Positions 53,099-62,076 are shown, counted from the first letter of the stretch. The stretch is 64,000 bases of DNA from Lachnospiraceae bacterium UBA3282 (GCA_002361735.1 DETS01000011.1:29524-93523), one strand, 5' to 3'. Translations and numbers: made by a program. Notes: generated from the sequence alone by a model not told the origin.

Positions 53099-55393
53099 CT
53101 ATAGCACTTTTTTCCTAGAAATGCAAGTGTCGCGAACCGTACAAAGAAGGCATATTGTAAAGATTCCCAAAAATAACAAGGTTGTCACGCCCTCCCAGAT
53201 AAACCCTGCCGTGCAGAACGGATCATACCGGGTCAGCGTCACCTTTTCTGCGCTTCCCGTCGTCCTGATCCTGATATTACCGTTTTCCGTCTCCTCCACA
53301 ACAAGCGGCTTCACTTCACCGTCCGCCTCCGTCGCAAACGCTTTCAACCGGCTGTCCCAGGCAAAGGAAAGGATATAGTCCCCCGCCTCTTTGGCTGTAA
53401 AGGAGAGCGTCTGCATATTTTCATCCGTCAAGGGCACCATACCGCCCGCCTCATCCATACAGAGGCTGTTCACACCCGTAAGTTCCACCAGATCATAACG
53501 TTCATGAAAGGAAACGACCCGCTCCACACGAAGATCGGGGAGGTTCTGCAGCGCAGCGATCACTTCCTCCCTGCGGTCTTTTCGATCAAAAAATCCAATA
53601 TCCCCCGCCTTCTCCTGCGCCAGCCTGTTCTCCTCAAAGGTCGTTTTATCCAAGAGCAGATAACGCACGCCGTTTTCAATCAACTGTTTCTGCACGATTT
53701 CCGGCCGGTTCAGCAGATTATGGCTGAAATTTTCCAGCGTGTCCGCATTGGCATATTGCGTGAAAAAATCCGTTTGCGAAAAAATCGCATCAAACGGTTT
53801 CAACCTGCTCTGCGGCGTGGCAATTTCATAGCCCGCCAGGGAAAAAGCGCCGACAGAGGTCGCAAAATTCTTTGTCAGATTATGGGAGATGTCAAAACAC
53901 TCGTCATTTATACCGGGAAACCGCAAAAACGCGGCTGTACGATAGTTTTTATCATCCACACCTGCCTCTGTGAGCGCAGCAAGCGCCGCCTCTTTTTCCT
54001 CCGCATAAGTCCCTTCGATCCGCATATCAAACAATCCGTGCGCCTGCTGCACCGTATCGCAGGCATTAACCACACCTACGCAGGCGTATCCCACCGTAAG
54101 AAACAGGGCGGCAGCGCGAAACCGCCGCATCCTGCCGAGCAAATATGCCAACAGCATAACCGCAAGGGGAACCGCCGGAAAAAGTGCCTTAAAGAGATAG
54201 CGGAAGTTTGATATAACAGGTGTTATGTGAAGGACATGTGCTGCCGGACCGCCGCTCATCAGCGACAGAAAAAAGAACAGCGCCGCCACGCAGCCCGCCA
54301 CAGTCTTCTGTTCATGGGACCAGGCAAGCGCCCTGTCATATCCCGCCTTACAGCCGGCACCTATCTCACGCAGCTGCGCCCGCGGTCCCGCGCCCGTCTC
54401 CCGTCCCAATTTTTTCACCCATTTTCCAAAACGGACAACCGTCCAAAACAGCACCGCGAACAGCAGGATAGCCACCGCCCCCATATAACACACGAGGTTG
54501 TCATCCCGCCTCATCACAAAAGAATCCAGAAAAGAAACACCTTTTCCATGCTGCCGCAAAATCCCCTGTGGGATCACCGAGTGAATCAACAGACTAAAGT
54601 ACAGGAGCGGGTATTTCATAAAATCTTCCTGCTTCTGAAAGCCTCCGGAAGTCTGCAAAAGCAGAAAGAACATGGGCAGGGAGAGTGCAACTCCCACCGC
54701 CGCATTCGCTGTCAGAATCTTAAAATAACGCATGTTTTTTAACGCCATCATCGCAAGGCACAGGATGCCGAACAGCAGATAGTGATAAAAAGTGTACTGC
54801 ACATTCCCCATCCACAGATCCATCGCCAGCACGATGCCGCAGGCGCAGTAAGAAAGCCATCCTTTTTGCGTACAGCACAGAAAGACATAGACAAGAAACG
54901 GCACCAGAAAATAGTTATTGAACACATAGTACCAATAGAAAAAAGCCCAGAAGCACCCCATCGTGCTGTAGGTCAGGGTCATGAGATGCGCCAAAGGTTC
55001 TTTGCAGCCGAGCCGTCTGCAGGTCAGATAGAAAAAGAGGTTCCCCAGCACCACCATCATACCGATGTAACAGGTGATGGCGTCCATCCCGCCGGGCAGA
55101 AGCTTTGTCACGGTGTAGGAAAGCAGGAGAAAGGGATTCATCACGCCGTAATAGCCCTGCCCGGCTACGGGCATTCCTTTCATCTGGTAGAAATCATAAC
55201 AGTAGATTTTCCCTGTCGTCCAAAAATCCTCATATGCCCGCTCCATCACAGGATACCACTGGGTCCTGTTGTCGTCGGTCAAAAAAACCTCCGGGTCCCC
55301 TCCCGCAAGCAGCGCGACGTACAAAACCGATGCCAAAATCACGAGCAGGATTCCTTTTTCCGGCAGGCGCAGCCTCTTTTTTCTTTCATTCAT
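53099..55393 (-). CDS. YfhO-family membrane protein (GT-C fold)
   Basis: A 764-residue polytopic protein. About a dozen hydrophobic segments occupy residues 12-460, then a large extracellular domain and a last membrane helix at about 735-755. The first loop carries an acidic pattern (D33, D40, D41, then W46 and Y47) typical of the YfhO group. YfhO of Bacillus subtilis is implicated in lipoteichoic acid glycosylation (known). Its position between the pilB-linked glycosyltransferase and pilC suggests surface or pilin glycosylation, which is an inference. Start ATG at 55393. Confidence 0.78.
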   Translation of the reverse strand: MNERKKRLRLPEKGILLVILASVLYVALLAGGDPEVFLTDDNRTQWYPVMERAYEDFWTTGKIYCYDFYQMKGMPVAGQGYYGVMNPFLLLSYTVTKLLPGGMDAITCYIGMMVVLGNLFFYLTCRRLGCKEPLAHLMTLTYSTMGCFWAFFYWYYVFNNYFLVPFLVYVFLCCTQKGWLSYCACGIVLAMDLWMGNVQYTFYHYLLFGILCLAMMALKNMRYFKILTANAAVGVALSLPMFFLLLQTSGGFQKQEDFMKYPLLYFSLLIHSVIPQGILRQHGKGVSFLDSFVMRRDDNLVCYMGAVAILLFAVLFWTVVRFGKWVKKLGRETGAGPRAQLREIGAGCKAGYDRALAWSHEQKTVAGCVAALFFFLSLMSGGPAAHVLHITPVISNFRYLFKALFPAVPLAVMLLAYLLGRMRRFRAAALFLTVGYACVGVVNACDTVQQAHGLFDMRIEGTYAEEKEAALAALTEAGVDDKNYRTAAFLRFPGINDECFDISHNLTKNFATSVGAFSLAGYEIATPQSRLKPFDAIFSQTDFFTQYANADTLENFSHNLLNRPEIVQKQLIENGVRYLLLDKTTFEENRLAQEKAGDIGFFDRKDRREEVIAALQNLPDLRVERVVSFHERYDLVELTGVNSLCMDEAGGMVPLTDENMQTLSFTAKEAGDYILSFAWDSRLKAFATEADGEVKPLVVEETENGNIRIRTTGSAEKVTLTRYDPFCTAGFIWEGVTTLLFLGIFTICLLCTVRDTCISRKKVL

Positions 55394-55481
55394 AATCCGT
55401 CATTCCCCTGTCTGCCCGGCCTGATACCATCTCTCTCCCTCCGCCCCTGGCAGTTTCCGTTCCCCATCTCGGCTTTTGCGC

Positions 55482-57326
55482 TCAATTTCCAATCTGCAAC
55501 GGCTGCAGGCCGGTCTCTTTTAGTAAATCCCGCCGCACGTAGATGCTGCTCTCTCTATAATCCGTCCCCGTCTTCCAAACCTGCTGCGCAGGTGCGCGGT
55601 ATACCTGCACATAGTCCTGCCATTTGACCTTTTCGCCGTAGACCGCCGAAAGATCCGGCGACATCCACAGTACCTGCGGCGGTTCCTCCCGTCTCCACTG
55701 CTCATATTGTCTAAGAGTCTCCTCCTCGGAAAGCCTCATATGTGTGATATAGTTACGGTCATCCTTTCCGCCGTTGAAATTAAAATACAGGTTATGCGCA
55801 AAGTAGGGTGCCAGATTGACTGCCTGATCGCACATATTGATATCTATTTCCGTGATATCGCCCTCTCCGTCATGCTCCACGACCCAGGCGGACATCATCC
55901 GATACCGGTCCAAACGGTGTTCTTTGATAAATGCCGCCTCGTTACGTCCCGGTGCATAATTTTTATCAATATCCAGCACACAGGCAGCAACTGTCCAGAA
56001 CAGGGAAACTGCCATGGCAAGCGTGCCGAGAAGGAGCGCCGCACAACGGATCACACGTCCCCGATCCACAGGCAGCTCCCGTTCCCCCACCTCTGTGCCA
56101 ACCTCCTGCAGGCACGATTTTTCTCCTTTCCCCGGCAGAATCCCCTCAACCGTTCCTTTCTCTCCAGCCTCAGGCAAATCCGTCTTCATAGACACCCAAC
56201 ACCAGAAGAAAAAATAAAGCAGCCCGATCCCGATATGATGAAGCGATATATATACCACGGCAGAAAAGACCGCGAACAAACTATAGGGGAGCACGAGCAG
56301 CAACACCGTGCCCCTTTTTTTACCGTAGTACAGAAGCAGACTCCAAATCAACACTCCCACAACCGTCCCGCTTACCAGCGCATAGGCAGGCAGTGATGCC
56401 TGCGACAGGATAATGGAATCGCTGTAAACATCCGTCAAAACCGCATCCGCCGGCAGCACCAGAAAGGTATAGAGCAGCCGCACGGCCAGGGAGTTCGTCT
56501 GATGCTCTGAACCGGCGGACGCCAATGCGAAGGTATCCGCCCTCGGCATGATCATCCGGATCACAAAAACAGCCACCGCAAGGAGCGCCGCCAGCCACCG
56601 GATACGCCTGTCCGTAACGCATCCACACAGCAGTTTTCCGACTTTCTGTCCGCCGAAGCGACTGCCCTGTACGTCCCGACTCTCCTGCCTTCTCAAACCG
56701 CTCGCAGCTTTGCCGCCGTTTTCTTCCTGCCTTCGCCAACTTTCGTTCGCAATCTCCCACAGCCACACAATCGCCAGCCCACCCGCAATAACGAGTCCGT
56801 AGGCAAGCGTTACGCACATGAGCATCAGCACCGCCACATATCTGCCCGGCTGCTCGTTCCTGCGCGGGTAGACGATCGCCAGAAGTACAAACGCAAGCGT
56901 CATCACGCAGTACACTCGGGAAATCACGCCATACTGATAAAAGAAAAAGTAAGTAAACGGCAGAAGAAGCCGCACCGGTCTCGGAAAAGGCGCATACCGC
57001 AGGATCAAAAACACCGCCGTCCCCATGAACAGGAGGCTTACAAGCGTCAGGGACAGCTCATAGGGCGCCCCCGCCTTCGCAAGCGGCATCAGGATCAGGT
57101 GCCACAGCGGCGGATGCCCCTCGTAATGTGTGGTCTCCAAAAACAGCGTCCGCAAGGAGACCGAGCGCGCAATCTGCCACGCCTCCGCCTCATCAAAGAA
57201 GGGCTCGTGTACGAGCGCCATGCAAAGATGTGCCGCCGCGTAGACAAGGAGGACAAAGATTTCCGGTGTTTTCTGTTTAAAATAACGGTTGATATGATTT
57301 ATTCTTTCATTCGCATTACAAATCAA
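55482..57326 (-). CDS. PMT/ArnT-like membrane glycosyltransferase (GT-C)
   Basis: A 614-residue polytopic protein with about ten membrane helices. The first loop has the GT-C acidic motif FFDEAEAW (D45, E46) followed by HYEGHPPLW (H67, H71). This pattern is seen in protein-mannosyl and lipid-sugar transferases that use polyprenyl-phosphate sugars (GT39/GT83 type). The C-terminal domain is extracellular. The start is TTG 57326, with GAGGG about 6 nt before it. It overlaps the end of pilB by 11 nt, so translation is probably coupled. The substrate is unknown. Confidence 0.8.
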   Translation of the reverse strand: MICNANERINHINRYFKQKTPEIFVLLVYAAAHLCMALVHEPFFDEAEAWQIARSVSLRTLFLETTHYEGHPPLWHLILMPLAKAGAPYELSLTLVSLLFMGTAVFLILRYAPFPRPVRLLLPFTYFFFYQYGVISRVYCVMTLAFVLLAIVYPRRNEQPGRYVAVLMLMCVTLAYGLVIAGGLAIVWLWEIANESWRRQEENGGKAASGLRRQESRDVQGSRFGGQKVGKLLCGCVTDRRIRWLAALLAVAVFVIRMIMPRADTFALASAGSEHQTNSLAVRLLYTFLVLPADAVLTDVYSDSIILSQASLPAYALVSGTVVGVLIWSLLLYYGKKRGTVLLLVLPYSLFAVFSAVVYISLHHIGIGLLYFFFWCWVSMKTDLPEAGEKGTVEGILPGKGEKSCLQEVGTEVGERELPVDRGRVIRCAALLLGTLAMAVSLFWTVAACVLDIDKNYAPGRNEAAFIKEHRLDRYRMMSAWVVEHDGEGDITEIDINMCDQAVNLAPYFAHNLYFNFNGGKDDRNYITHMRLSEEETLRQYEQWRREEPPQVLWMSPDLSAVYGEKVKWQDYVQVYRAPAQQVWKTGTDYRESSIYVRRDLLKETGLQPLQIGN

Positions 57327-59010
57327 AGGATACCCTCATCATCTCCTGCACGGAGGTAATTCCCTCCAGCACGTACTTGGTGGCGCTCATGCGCAGGGTG
57401 TTCATCCCTTCCTCCAGCGCCTTGTTCTTGATATCCTCCGCGGTTCCGCCCTTACTGATAATGGTCTTTAAGGGCTGTGTCACCTCCATGATCTCATAGA
57501 CACCGATACGCCCACGAAAACCCGTACCCTCACATCTCGGGCAACCGCAGGGTTCGTAGATCGTCACATCCTCATTCGGACCAAGCTGCAGCATCTCCAG
57601 TTCCTCCGCATCCGCCTTTTTCTGCCGTTTACACTCGGGGCAGAGTCTGCGCACAAGTCGCTGGGCGATGACGCCGATCGTTGCATCCGCGATCAGATAA
57701 GGCTCGATGCCCATATCCGCCAAACGGGTGATGGTGCTTGCCGCCGAGTTCGTATGCAGGGTGGAAACCACTAAATGCCCCGTAATGGAAGCCTGCACCG
57801 CGATCGAAGCCGTCTCCTGATCTCGAATCTCACCGATCATGATGATGTCCGGGTCCTGACGCAGAATAGAGCGCAGGGCGGATGCAAAGGTCAAATTTGC
57901 CTTATTATTGGTCTGCACCTGGTTGATGCCGTCGATATTTGCCTCCACCGGGTCCTCAACGGTGATGATATTCACATCTTCTTTATTCAACTCGCTGAGC
58001 GCCGTGTACAGTGTGGTGGACTTACCGCTTCCCGTAGGTCCCGTCACCAGTAAGATTCCATGCGGGTGCTGCAGAATATGATCGAATTTTTTCAGTTCAT
58101 CGGGTTTTAAGCCAAGCTGGCTCTTTTCTCTTGTCAGCGCATTCTTAGAGGTAAGACGCATAACGATCTTTTCCCCGTAGACCGTCGGCAGAATGGAGAC
58201 ACGGATATCAAACTCTTTCCTGTCCACCACCTGGGTGATACGACCGTCCTGCGGCTTTCTTTTCTCGGAGATATCCATGCCGCCGATGATCTTGATACGC
58301 GCCACGATCGCCGGCAGAAGCCTGATGCTGTAAACAGCCTTCTCATAGAGGGCGCCGTCGATACGGTAACGGATGCGTACCTGCTTCTCCATCGGTTCGA
58401 TATGGATATCGGAGGCACGCTGTCTGACAGCCTGGTCGATCATGCCCTTAACAAGCTGCACAATGGGGGAGTTGTTGACATCCTCACTGTACATATCCTC
58501 CTGCTCGATCATCTGGCTCTCTTTTTCTCTGGTATACTCTTCCAGCGCGGATTTAACCTCCGCCTGTCCGTAGTACTGGTCGATCGCCAGCATCACGCTG
58601 CCCGTGGTGGCAACCACCGGTTCCACCTGCAGGTTCGTGATGATGTTGATATCATCCATCGCCCCGATGTCCATGGGATCGGACATTGCCACCCGGAGCA
58701 CGTTCATGTTATCCGGCGAATATTCAAAAGGAATCGCCCGATGCTTCTTTAGGACGTTCGCGGGTACCAGGTCCAGAATCTCCTGCGGTATCTCGACATT
58801 CTGCAAATCTACCATGTCATAATGGAACTGATTGCTCAGCGCTCTGGCGATATTCTCCTCGGTGGTGATGCCTTCATCCACCAGCGTTTCGCCCAGCTTA
58901 CGCCCGCTGCCCTTCTGCCGTTCCAGACCTCTTTGCAGATCCTCCTCCGTGATGACGCCGTTTTGTACGAGCACGTCTCCCAAACGCACCTTTTTTCTGT
59001 TATAGTCCAT
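57316..59010 (-). CDS. pilB: PilB, pilus extension ATPase
   Basis: A 564-residue secretion ATPase. The N-terminal MshE/GSPII_E_N domain has LGDVLVQNGVITEEDL and LGETLVDEGITTEENI repeats, of the class that binds c-di-GMP in MshE. The core has Walker A GPTGSGKST at 324-332 and a four-Cys zinc site (CPEC, CGCPRC). PilB drives pilus extension. The ATG at 59010 has GGGAGG upstream and is the second copy of a duplicated ribosome site. Confidence 0.95.
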   Translation of the reverse strand: MDYNRKKVRLGDVLVQNGVITEEDLQRGLERQKGSGRKLGETLVDEGITTEENIARALSNQFHYDMVDLQNVEIPQEILDLVPANVLKKHRAIPFEYSPDNMNVLRVAMSDPMDIGAMDDINIITNLQVEPVVATTGSVMLAIDQYYGQAEVKSALEEYTREKESQMIEQEDMYSEDVNNSPIVQLVKGMIDQAVRQRASDIHIEPMEKQVRIRYRIDGALYEKAVYSIRLLPAIVARIKIIGGMDISEKRKPQDGRITQVVDRKEFDIRVSILPTVYGEKIVMRLTSKNALTREKSQLGLKPDELKKFDHILQHPHGILLVTGPTGSGKSTTLYTALSELNKEDVNIITVEDPVEANIDGINQVQTNNKANLTFASALRSILRQDPDIIMIGEIRDQETASIAVQASITGHLVVSTLHTNSAASTITRLADMGIEPYLIADATIGVIAQRLVRRLCPECKRQKKADAEELEMLQLGPNEDVTIYEPCGCPRCEGTGFRGRIGVYEIMEVTQPLKTIISKGGTAEDIKNKALEEGMNTLRMSATKYVLEGITSVQEMMRVSFDL

Positions 59011-59032
59011 AGTTACCTCCCATAGTTACCTC
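59007..59032 (-). repeat. 13-nt tandem duplication of the pilB ribosome site and start
   Basis: Two adjacent copies of GAGGTAACTATGG on the minus strand (59020-59032 and 59007-59019). The upstream copy starts a seven-codon frame (ATG at 59023, MGGNYGL, TAA at 59000-59002) that overlaps the pilB start by 11 nt in another frame. The downstream copy is the true pilB start. Confidence 0.85.
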
Positions 59033-59049
59033 TATGTCAAAGCATTCTT

Positions 59050-60105
59050 TTACATGATTTTATTCTGCATCCCGTCCGGGTCCTGCGCGAACTGTATCGC
59101 CATATCCCGGTCGATCTTTCCCTCATAAAACAGTTGAATGATGGCATCGTCCATGGTGATCATTCCCATCTTGCGGTTGGTCTGCATGACGGTCGCGAGC
59201 TGATGTGATTTCCCCTCACGAATCAGATTCCGCACCGCGTGATTTGCGTGCATGACCTCAAAAGCCGCCACACGCCCCATGCCGTCATACGTCGGGATGA
59301 GCTGCTGGGAAATCACCGCCTCCAAAACATTTGCCAGCTGTACCCTGATCTGCTGCTGCTGATGAGGCGGAAAGACGTCGATCACACGATCCACGGTACT
59401 TGCCGCGCCGATGGTATGCAGGGTGGAAAGCACGAGGTGCCCGGTCTCCGCCGCCGTGATGGCGACGCTTATGGTCTCAAAATCACGCATCTCGCCGACC
59501 AGGATCACGTCCGGATCCTCACGCAGCGCCGCCCGCAGGGCATTGGCATAACTTTGGGAATCCAACCCGATCTCCCGCTGGTTTACCATGGCGCATTTGT
59601 GCTGATGCAGATACTCGATCGGATCTTCCAGCGTGATCACGTGGGCATCCCTTTTATTATTGATCTTATCGATGATGGCTGCGAGCGTTGTGGACTTACC
59701 GCTTCCCGTAGGCCCTGTTACCAGGATCAGCCCCCTTTTGCGCTCATAAAGATTGATGACGGATTCCGGCACTCCCAATTTCTCCGGCGCCGGAATCTCC
59801 GTGCCCACAAGACGCAGTGCCAAAGCGGCAGAACCTCTCTGCTTATAAACATTGACACGGTAACGTCCCAGCTCGGGGATGGAAAAGGACATATCGTACT
59901 CTCCCCGCTCCTCAAAACGCTCCCGCTGCACATCGTTCAAAATAGAATACGCGATCTCCTGTGTATCCTGCGGCGCCATCTTCTCGTATTCCATGGTGAG
60001 CAGATTCCCGTTTACACGCATCTTTGGCGGTACTCCCACCGTGATATGCACATCCGATGCACCGGCTTTGTTTGCCGTCTGCATGATTTCCTGTATCGTC
60101 GGCAT
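59050..60105 (-). CDS. pilT: PilT, pilus retraction ATPase
   Basis: A 351-residue PilT. The PAS-like N-terminus starts SDVHITVGVPP, Walker A GPTGSGKST is at 131-139, the aspartate box is EDPIEYLH, and the C-terminal retraction motif NLIRE is in the HAVRNLIREGK segment. PilT disassembles pili and powers twitching and DNA uptake. It lies 41 nt after the HD gene and 39 nt before pilB. The presence of both ATPases implies retractile pili. Confidence 0.96.
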   Translation of the reverse strand: MPTIQEIMQTANKAGASDVHITVGVPPKMRVNGNLLTMEYEKMAPQDTQEIAYSILNDVQRERFEERGEYDMSFSIPELGRYRVNVYKQRGSAALALRLVGTEIPAPEKLGVPESVINLYERKRGLILVTGPTGSGKSTTLAAIIDKINNKRDAHVITLEDPIEYLHQHKCAMVNQREIGLDSQSYANALRAALREDPDVILVGEMRDFETISVAITAAETGHLVLSTLHTIGAASTVDRVIDVFPPHQQQQIRVQLANVLEAVISQQLIPTYDGMGRVAAFEVMHANHAVRNLIREGKSHQLATVMQTNRKMGMITMDDAIIQLFYEGKIDRDMAIQFAQDPDGMQNKIM

Positions 60106-60146
60106 TTTTATCTTCCCCCTCCATACCGTAACTCATTTACTTATCT

Positions 60147-61271
60147 TTAGACGATCGGAACCTCCACGTATTCCGCCTCCTCTATCATAATCCCGTTTTT
60201 CTTCAACAACTCCACATCCATCACATGACGGTTGTCAAGCGTCTTCATAATATCCTTGACTTCCAGATCCTCGTACAGCTCATCCGCCAAATCGACAATG
60301 CTGTTATCGCGAAACATCAAAAGCATGGGGCGCAGGATATCCGCCTCATTCGCCGCAAGGACAAGCGCCTTTTCCCCTGTATTCAACTCCACGCTGACAC
60401 CGGGCGTCAGGATATTGATGGACTGAATGAGTGCCTCCACGACCTTAGGATGAAAGATCTCAGGGTTGTCCAAAAGATATTTGAGTGCTTCCACCTCGGA
60501 AGCCGGATCCGCATCCATCTTCATGGCTGTCATCCTGTCATAGGTCTCCGCCACGGCAAGCACACGCGCTCCGTTCACCAGTCTGATCGCCGAGATATCC
60601 TCACCTTTGCGAAAACCGTAGAGCATTTTTTGGCACTGCGAGCAGATGCGCTTGATATTGGGTCTGGTGGAAAAAGCCGTATCCAACAGCTCATGTCCCG
60701 CCTGCTCTCTGACCTCCGGCGGCATATCAATGAGCGGACCGCCCGCGGCTTCCTCCTCCTCGAAACGCATCATCTTTCCAATATCGTGGACGATCGCCGC
60801 CTGTACGGTCTCCAGCTGCTCCTCCACCATAATATTCATAACATGTGTTATCATTGCGCAGAGAATCGCCACATTCAGGGAATGTTTATATATGTAATCC
60901 TCCTTACTGCGCAGATTCTGCATAAAATTGATCTTTGTGTCCAGATGCCCGTAATTTTTGATGATATTGGAAGCAATCATCTGTGTACGCTGCGCCCGTC
61001 CGCTCTCCACAATGGCGTCAAGTTCCTCCTTGATCGAGAACACTGCCATCGTCTGAAACCGTTCAAACTCCACGTCCGCCCTGGTCATGGGCGGCACAGG
61101 CTCCGCCGGCTCCAGAATGAAAATCCCCAACAAGCCGAAATTCTTCACGCTGGTGATGCCCTGTGCGGTCAGCTTGGAATTTCTTTCATAGAGCAGAACA
61201 CCGTTTTTATTGTAAATAGGACGCGCCAGTCTCATTCCCGTCTTCAGATCCTCAGTCTTTATAAAACGCAT
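60147..61271 (-). CDS. Degenerate HD-GYP domain protein
   Basis: A 374-residue protein. An N-terminal region of about 100 residues resembles the DUF3391-like leader of HD-GYP proteins, then an HD domain has H130, the H162-D163 pair and H193. Where HD-GYP phosphodiesterases carry an HHE and GYP segment, this one has CSQCQ (Cys210 and Cys213) and no GYP. It probably cannot hydrolyse c-di-GMP in the usual way but could bind it or interact with PilB/PilT. It lies 18 nt after sigK, with AGGAGG before its ATG, and just before pilT. Confidence 0.82.
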   Translation of the reverse strand: MRFIKTEDLKTGMRLARPIYNKNGVLLYERNSKLTAQGITSVKNFGLLGIFILEPAEPVPPMTRADVEFERFQTMAVFSIKEELDAIVESGRAQRTQMIASNIIKNYGHLDTKINFMQNLRSKEDYIYKHSLNVAILCAMITHVMNIMVEEQLETVQAAIVHDIGKMMRFEEEEAAGGPLIDMPPEVREQAGHELLDTAFSTRPNIKRICSQCQKMLYGFRKGEDISAIRLVNGARVLAVAETYDRMTAMKMDADPASEVEALKYLLDNPEIFHPKVVEALIQSINILTPGVSVELNTGEKALVLAANEADILRPMLLMFRDNSIVDLADELYEDLEVKDIMKTLDNRHVMDVELLKKNGIMIEEAEYVEVPIV

Positions 61272-61289
61272 TGTCCCACCTCCTAATTA

Positions 61290-61940
61290 TCAGTTATATC
61301 CTTCTCGCAGCTTCTCTAACGCCCGTTTTTCGATCCGGGATACATAGCTTCTCGATATGCCAAGCCTGTGCCCGATTTCCCGCTGTGTGATCTCACGGCT
61401 GCCGCCAAGTCCGTAGCGCAGGATGATGATCTCCCGCTCCCTGCCTGTGAGCCGCTCACCGATCAGTCCTTTGAGACGCGCCAGTTTGTCTTGCACTTCC
61501 ATCCTGTCAACGACATCCGTCTGTTCCTGTTCGATGACGTCTAAGAGATTGATCTCGTTGCCCTCCCTGTCCGTACCGATCGGCTCATAGAGGGATACTT
61601 CCCTGGAAGTCTTTTTCTTTGCCCGAAGGAGCATTAACAGCTCATTATCAATACAGCGCGAGGCGTAGGTGCTGAGTTTTCCCTTCCCCGCGTCGAAGGA
61701 ATCGATTGCCTTGATCAGCCCGATCGTTCCGATGGAAATCAGATCCTCCATGTCCTCATCCACGTTCTGGTACTTTCTGGCAATGTGTGCCACCAGGCGG
61801 AGATTTCGTTCTACCAGGATCTTCTTTGCCTCCCCGCGTTCTCTTTCGCTGCCTGTTTTAAGCCGTCCTAAATAAACGGTCTCCTCCTTTGCAGAAAGTG
61901 GCTGGCTAAATGTTTTCAAAGGGGAGCCTCCAAAGACCAT
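61290..61940 (-). CDS. sigK: Sigma-K-type sporulation sigma factor
   Basis: A 216-residue sigma-70 protein with region 2 (NLRLVAHIARKYQN, DLISIGTIGLIKAIDSF) and region 4 (TQREIGHRLGISRSYVSRIEKR). The YEPIGTDREGNEI stretch matches SigK rather than SigE. It lacks the inhibitory pro-sequence of Bacillus subtilis, having only about twelve residues before FSQPLSAKEE, and is not interrupted by a skin element. The ATG at 61940 has a weak ribosome site. A TTG at 61919 has GGAGG 7 nt upstream and would give a protein seven residues shorter. Confidence 0.9.
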   Translation of the reverse strand: MVFGGSPLKTFSQPLSAKEETVYLGRLKTGSERERGEAKKILVERNLRLVAHIARKYQNVDEDMEDLISIGTIGLIKAIDSFDAGKGKLSTYASRCIDNELLMLLRAKKKTSREVSLYEPIGTDREGNEINLLDVIEQEQTDVVDRMEVQDKLARLKGLIGERLTGREREIIILRYGLGGSREITQREIGHRLGISRSYVSRIEKRALEKLREGYN

Positions 61941-61970
61941 TTACTCTATTCTATGAGCAGGCGGCTCCCC
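61921..61970 (-). other. Long-loop hairpin across the sigK start
   Basis: A perfect 8-bp inverted repeat GGGGAGCC / GGCTCCCC (arms 61963-61970 and 61921-61928, loop of 34 nt). It encloses the ATG at 61940, and the second arm covers part of the GGAGG that serves the alternative TTG. It could control access of ribosomes to either start. Confidence 0.5.
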
Positions 61971-62021
61971 GAGTGCCTTTCCATCTGTCCTAATTCTAAG
62001 CAGGCTTTTCCTTTATTTTAT

Positions 62022-62050
62022 ATTATAGTATGTTATTTCGATAAATTCAA
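62022..62050 (-). promoter_or_regulatory. Promoter of sigK, sigma-A-type with overlapping sigma-E-like -10
   Basis: On the minus strand -35 TTGAAT (62045-62050), 17-nt spacer, -10 TATAAT (62022-62027). The same region reads CATACTAT, which resembles the -10 of the mother-cell factor sigma-E, with a possible CTATT 16 nt upstream. Both readings are plausible from sequence alone. Confidence 0.6.
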
Positions 62051-62076
62051 TAGAATCCACGGGGCAAAAGCGAAAC

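Noticed and set aside
61290..61940. Search for skin-type interruption of sigK
   Set aside because: The reading frame is continuous through regions 2 to 4, so no prophage-like interruption exists here.
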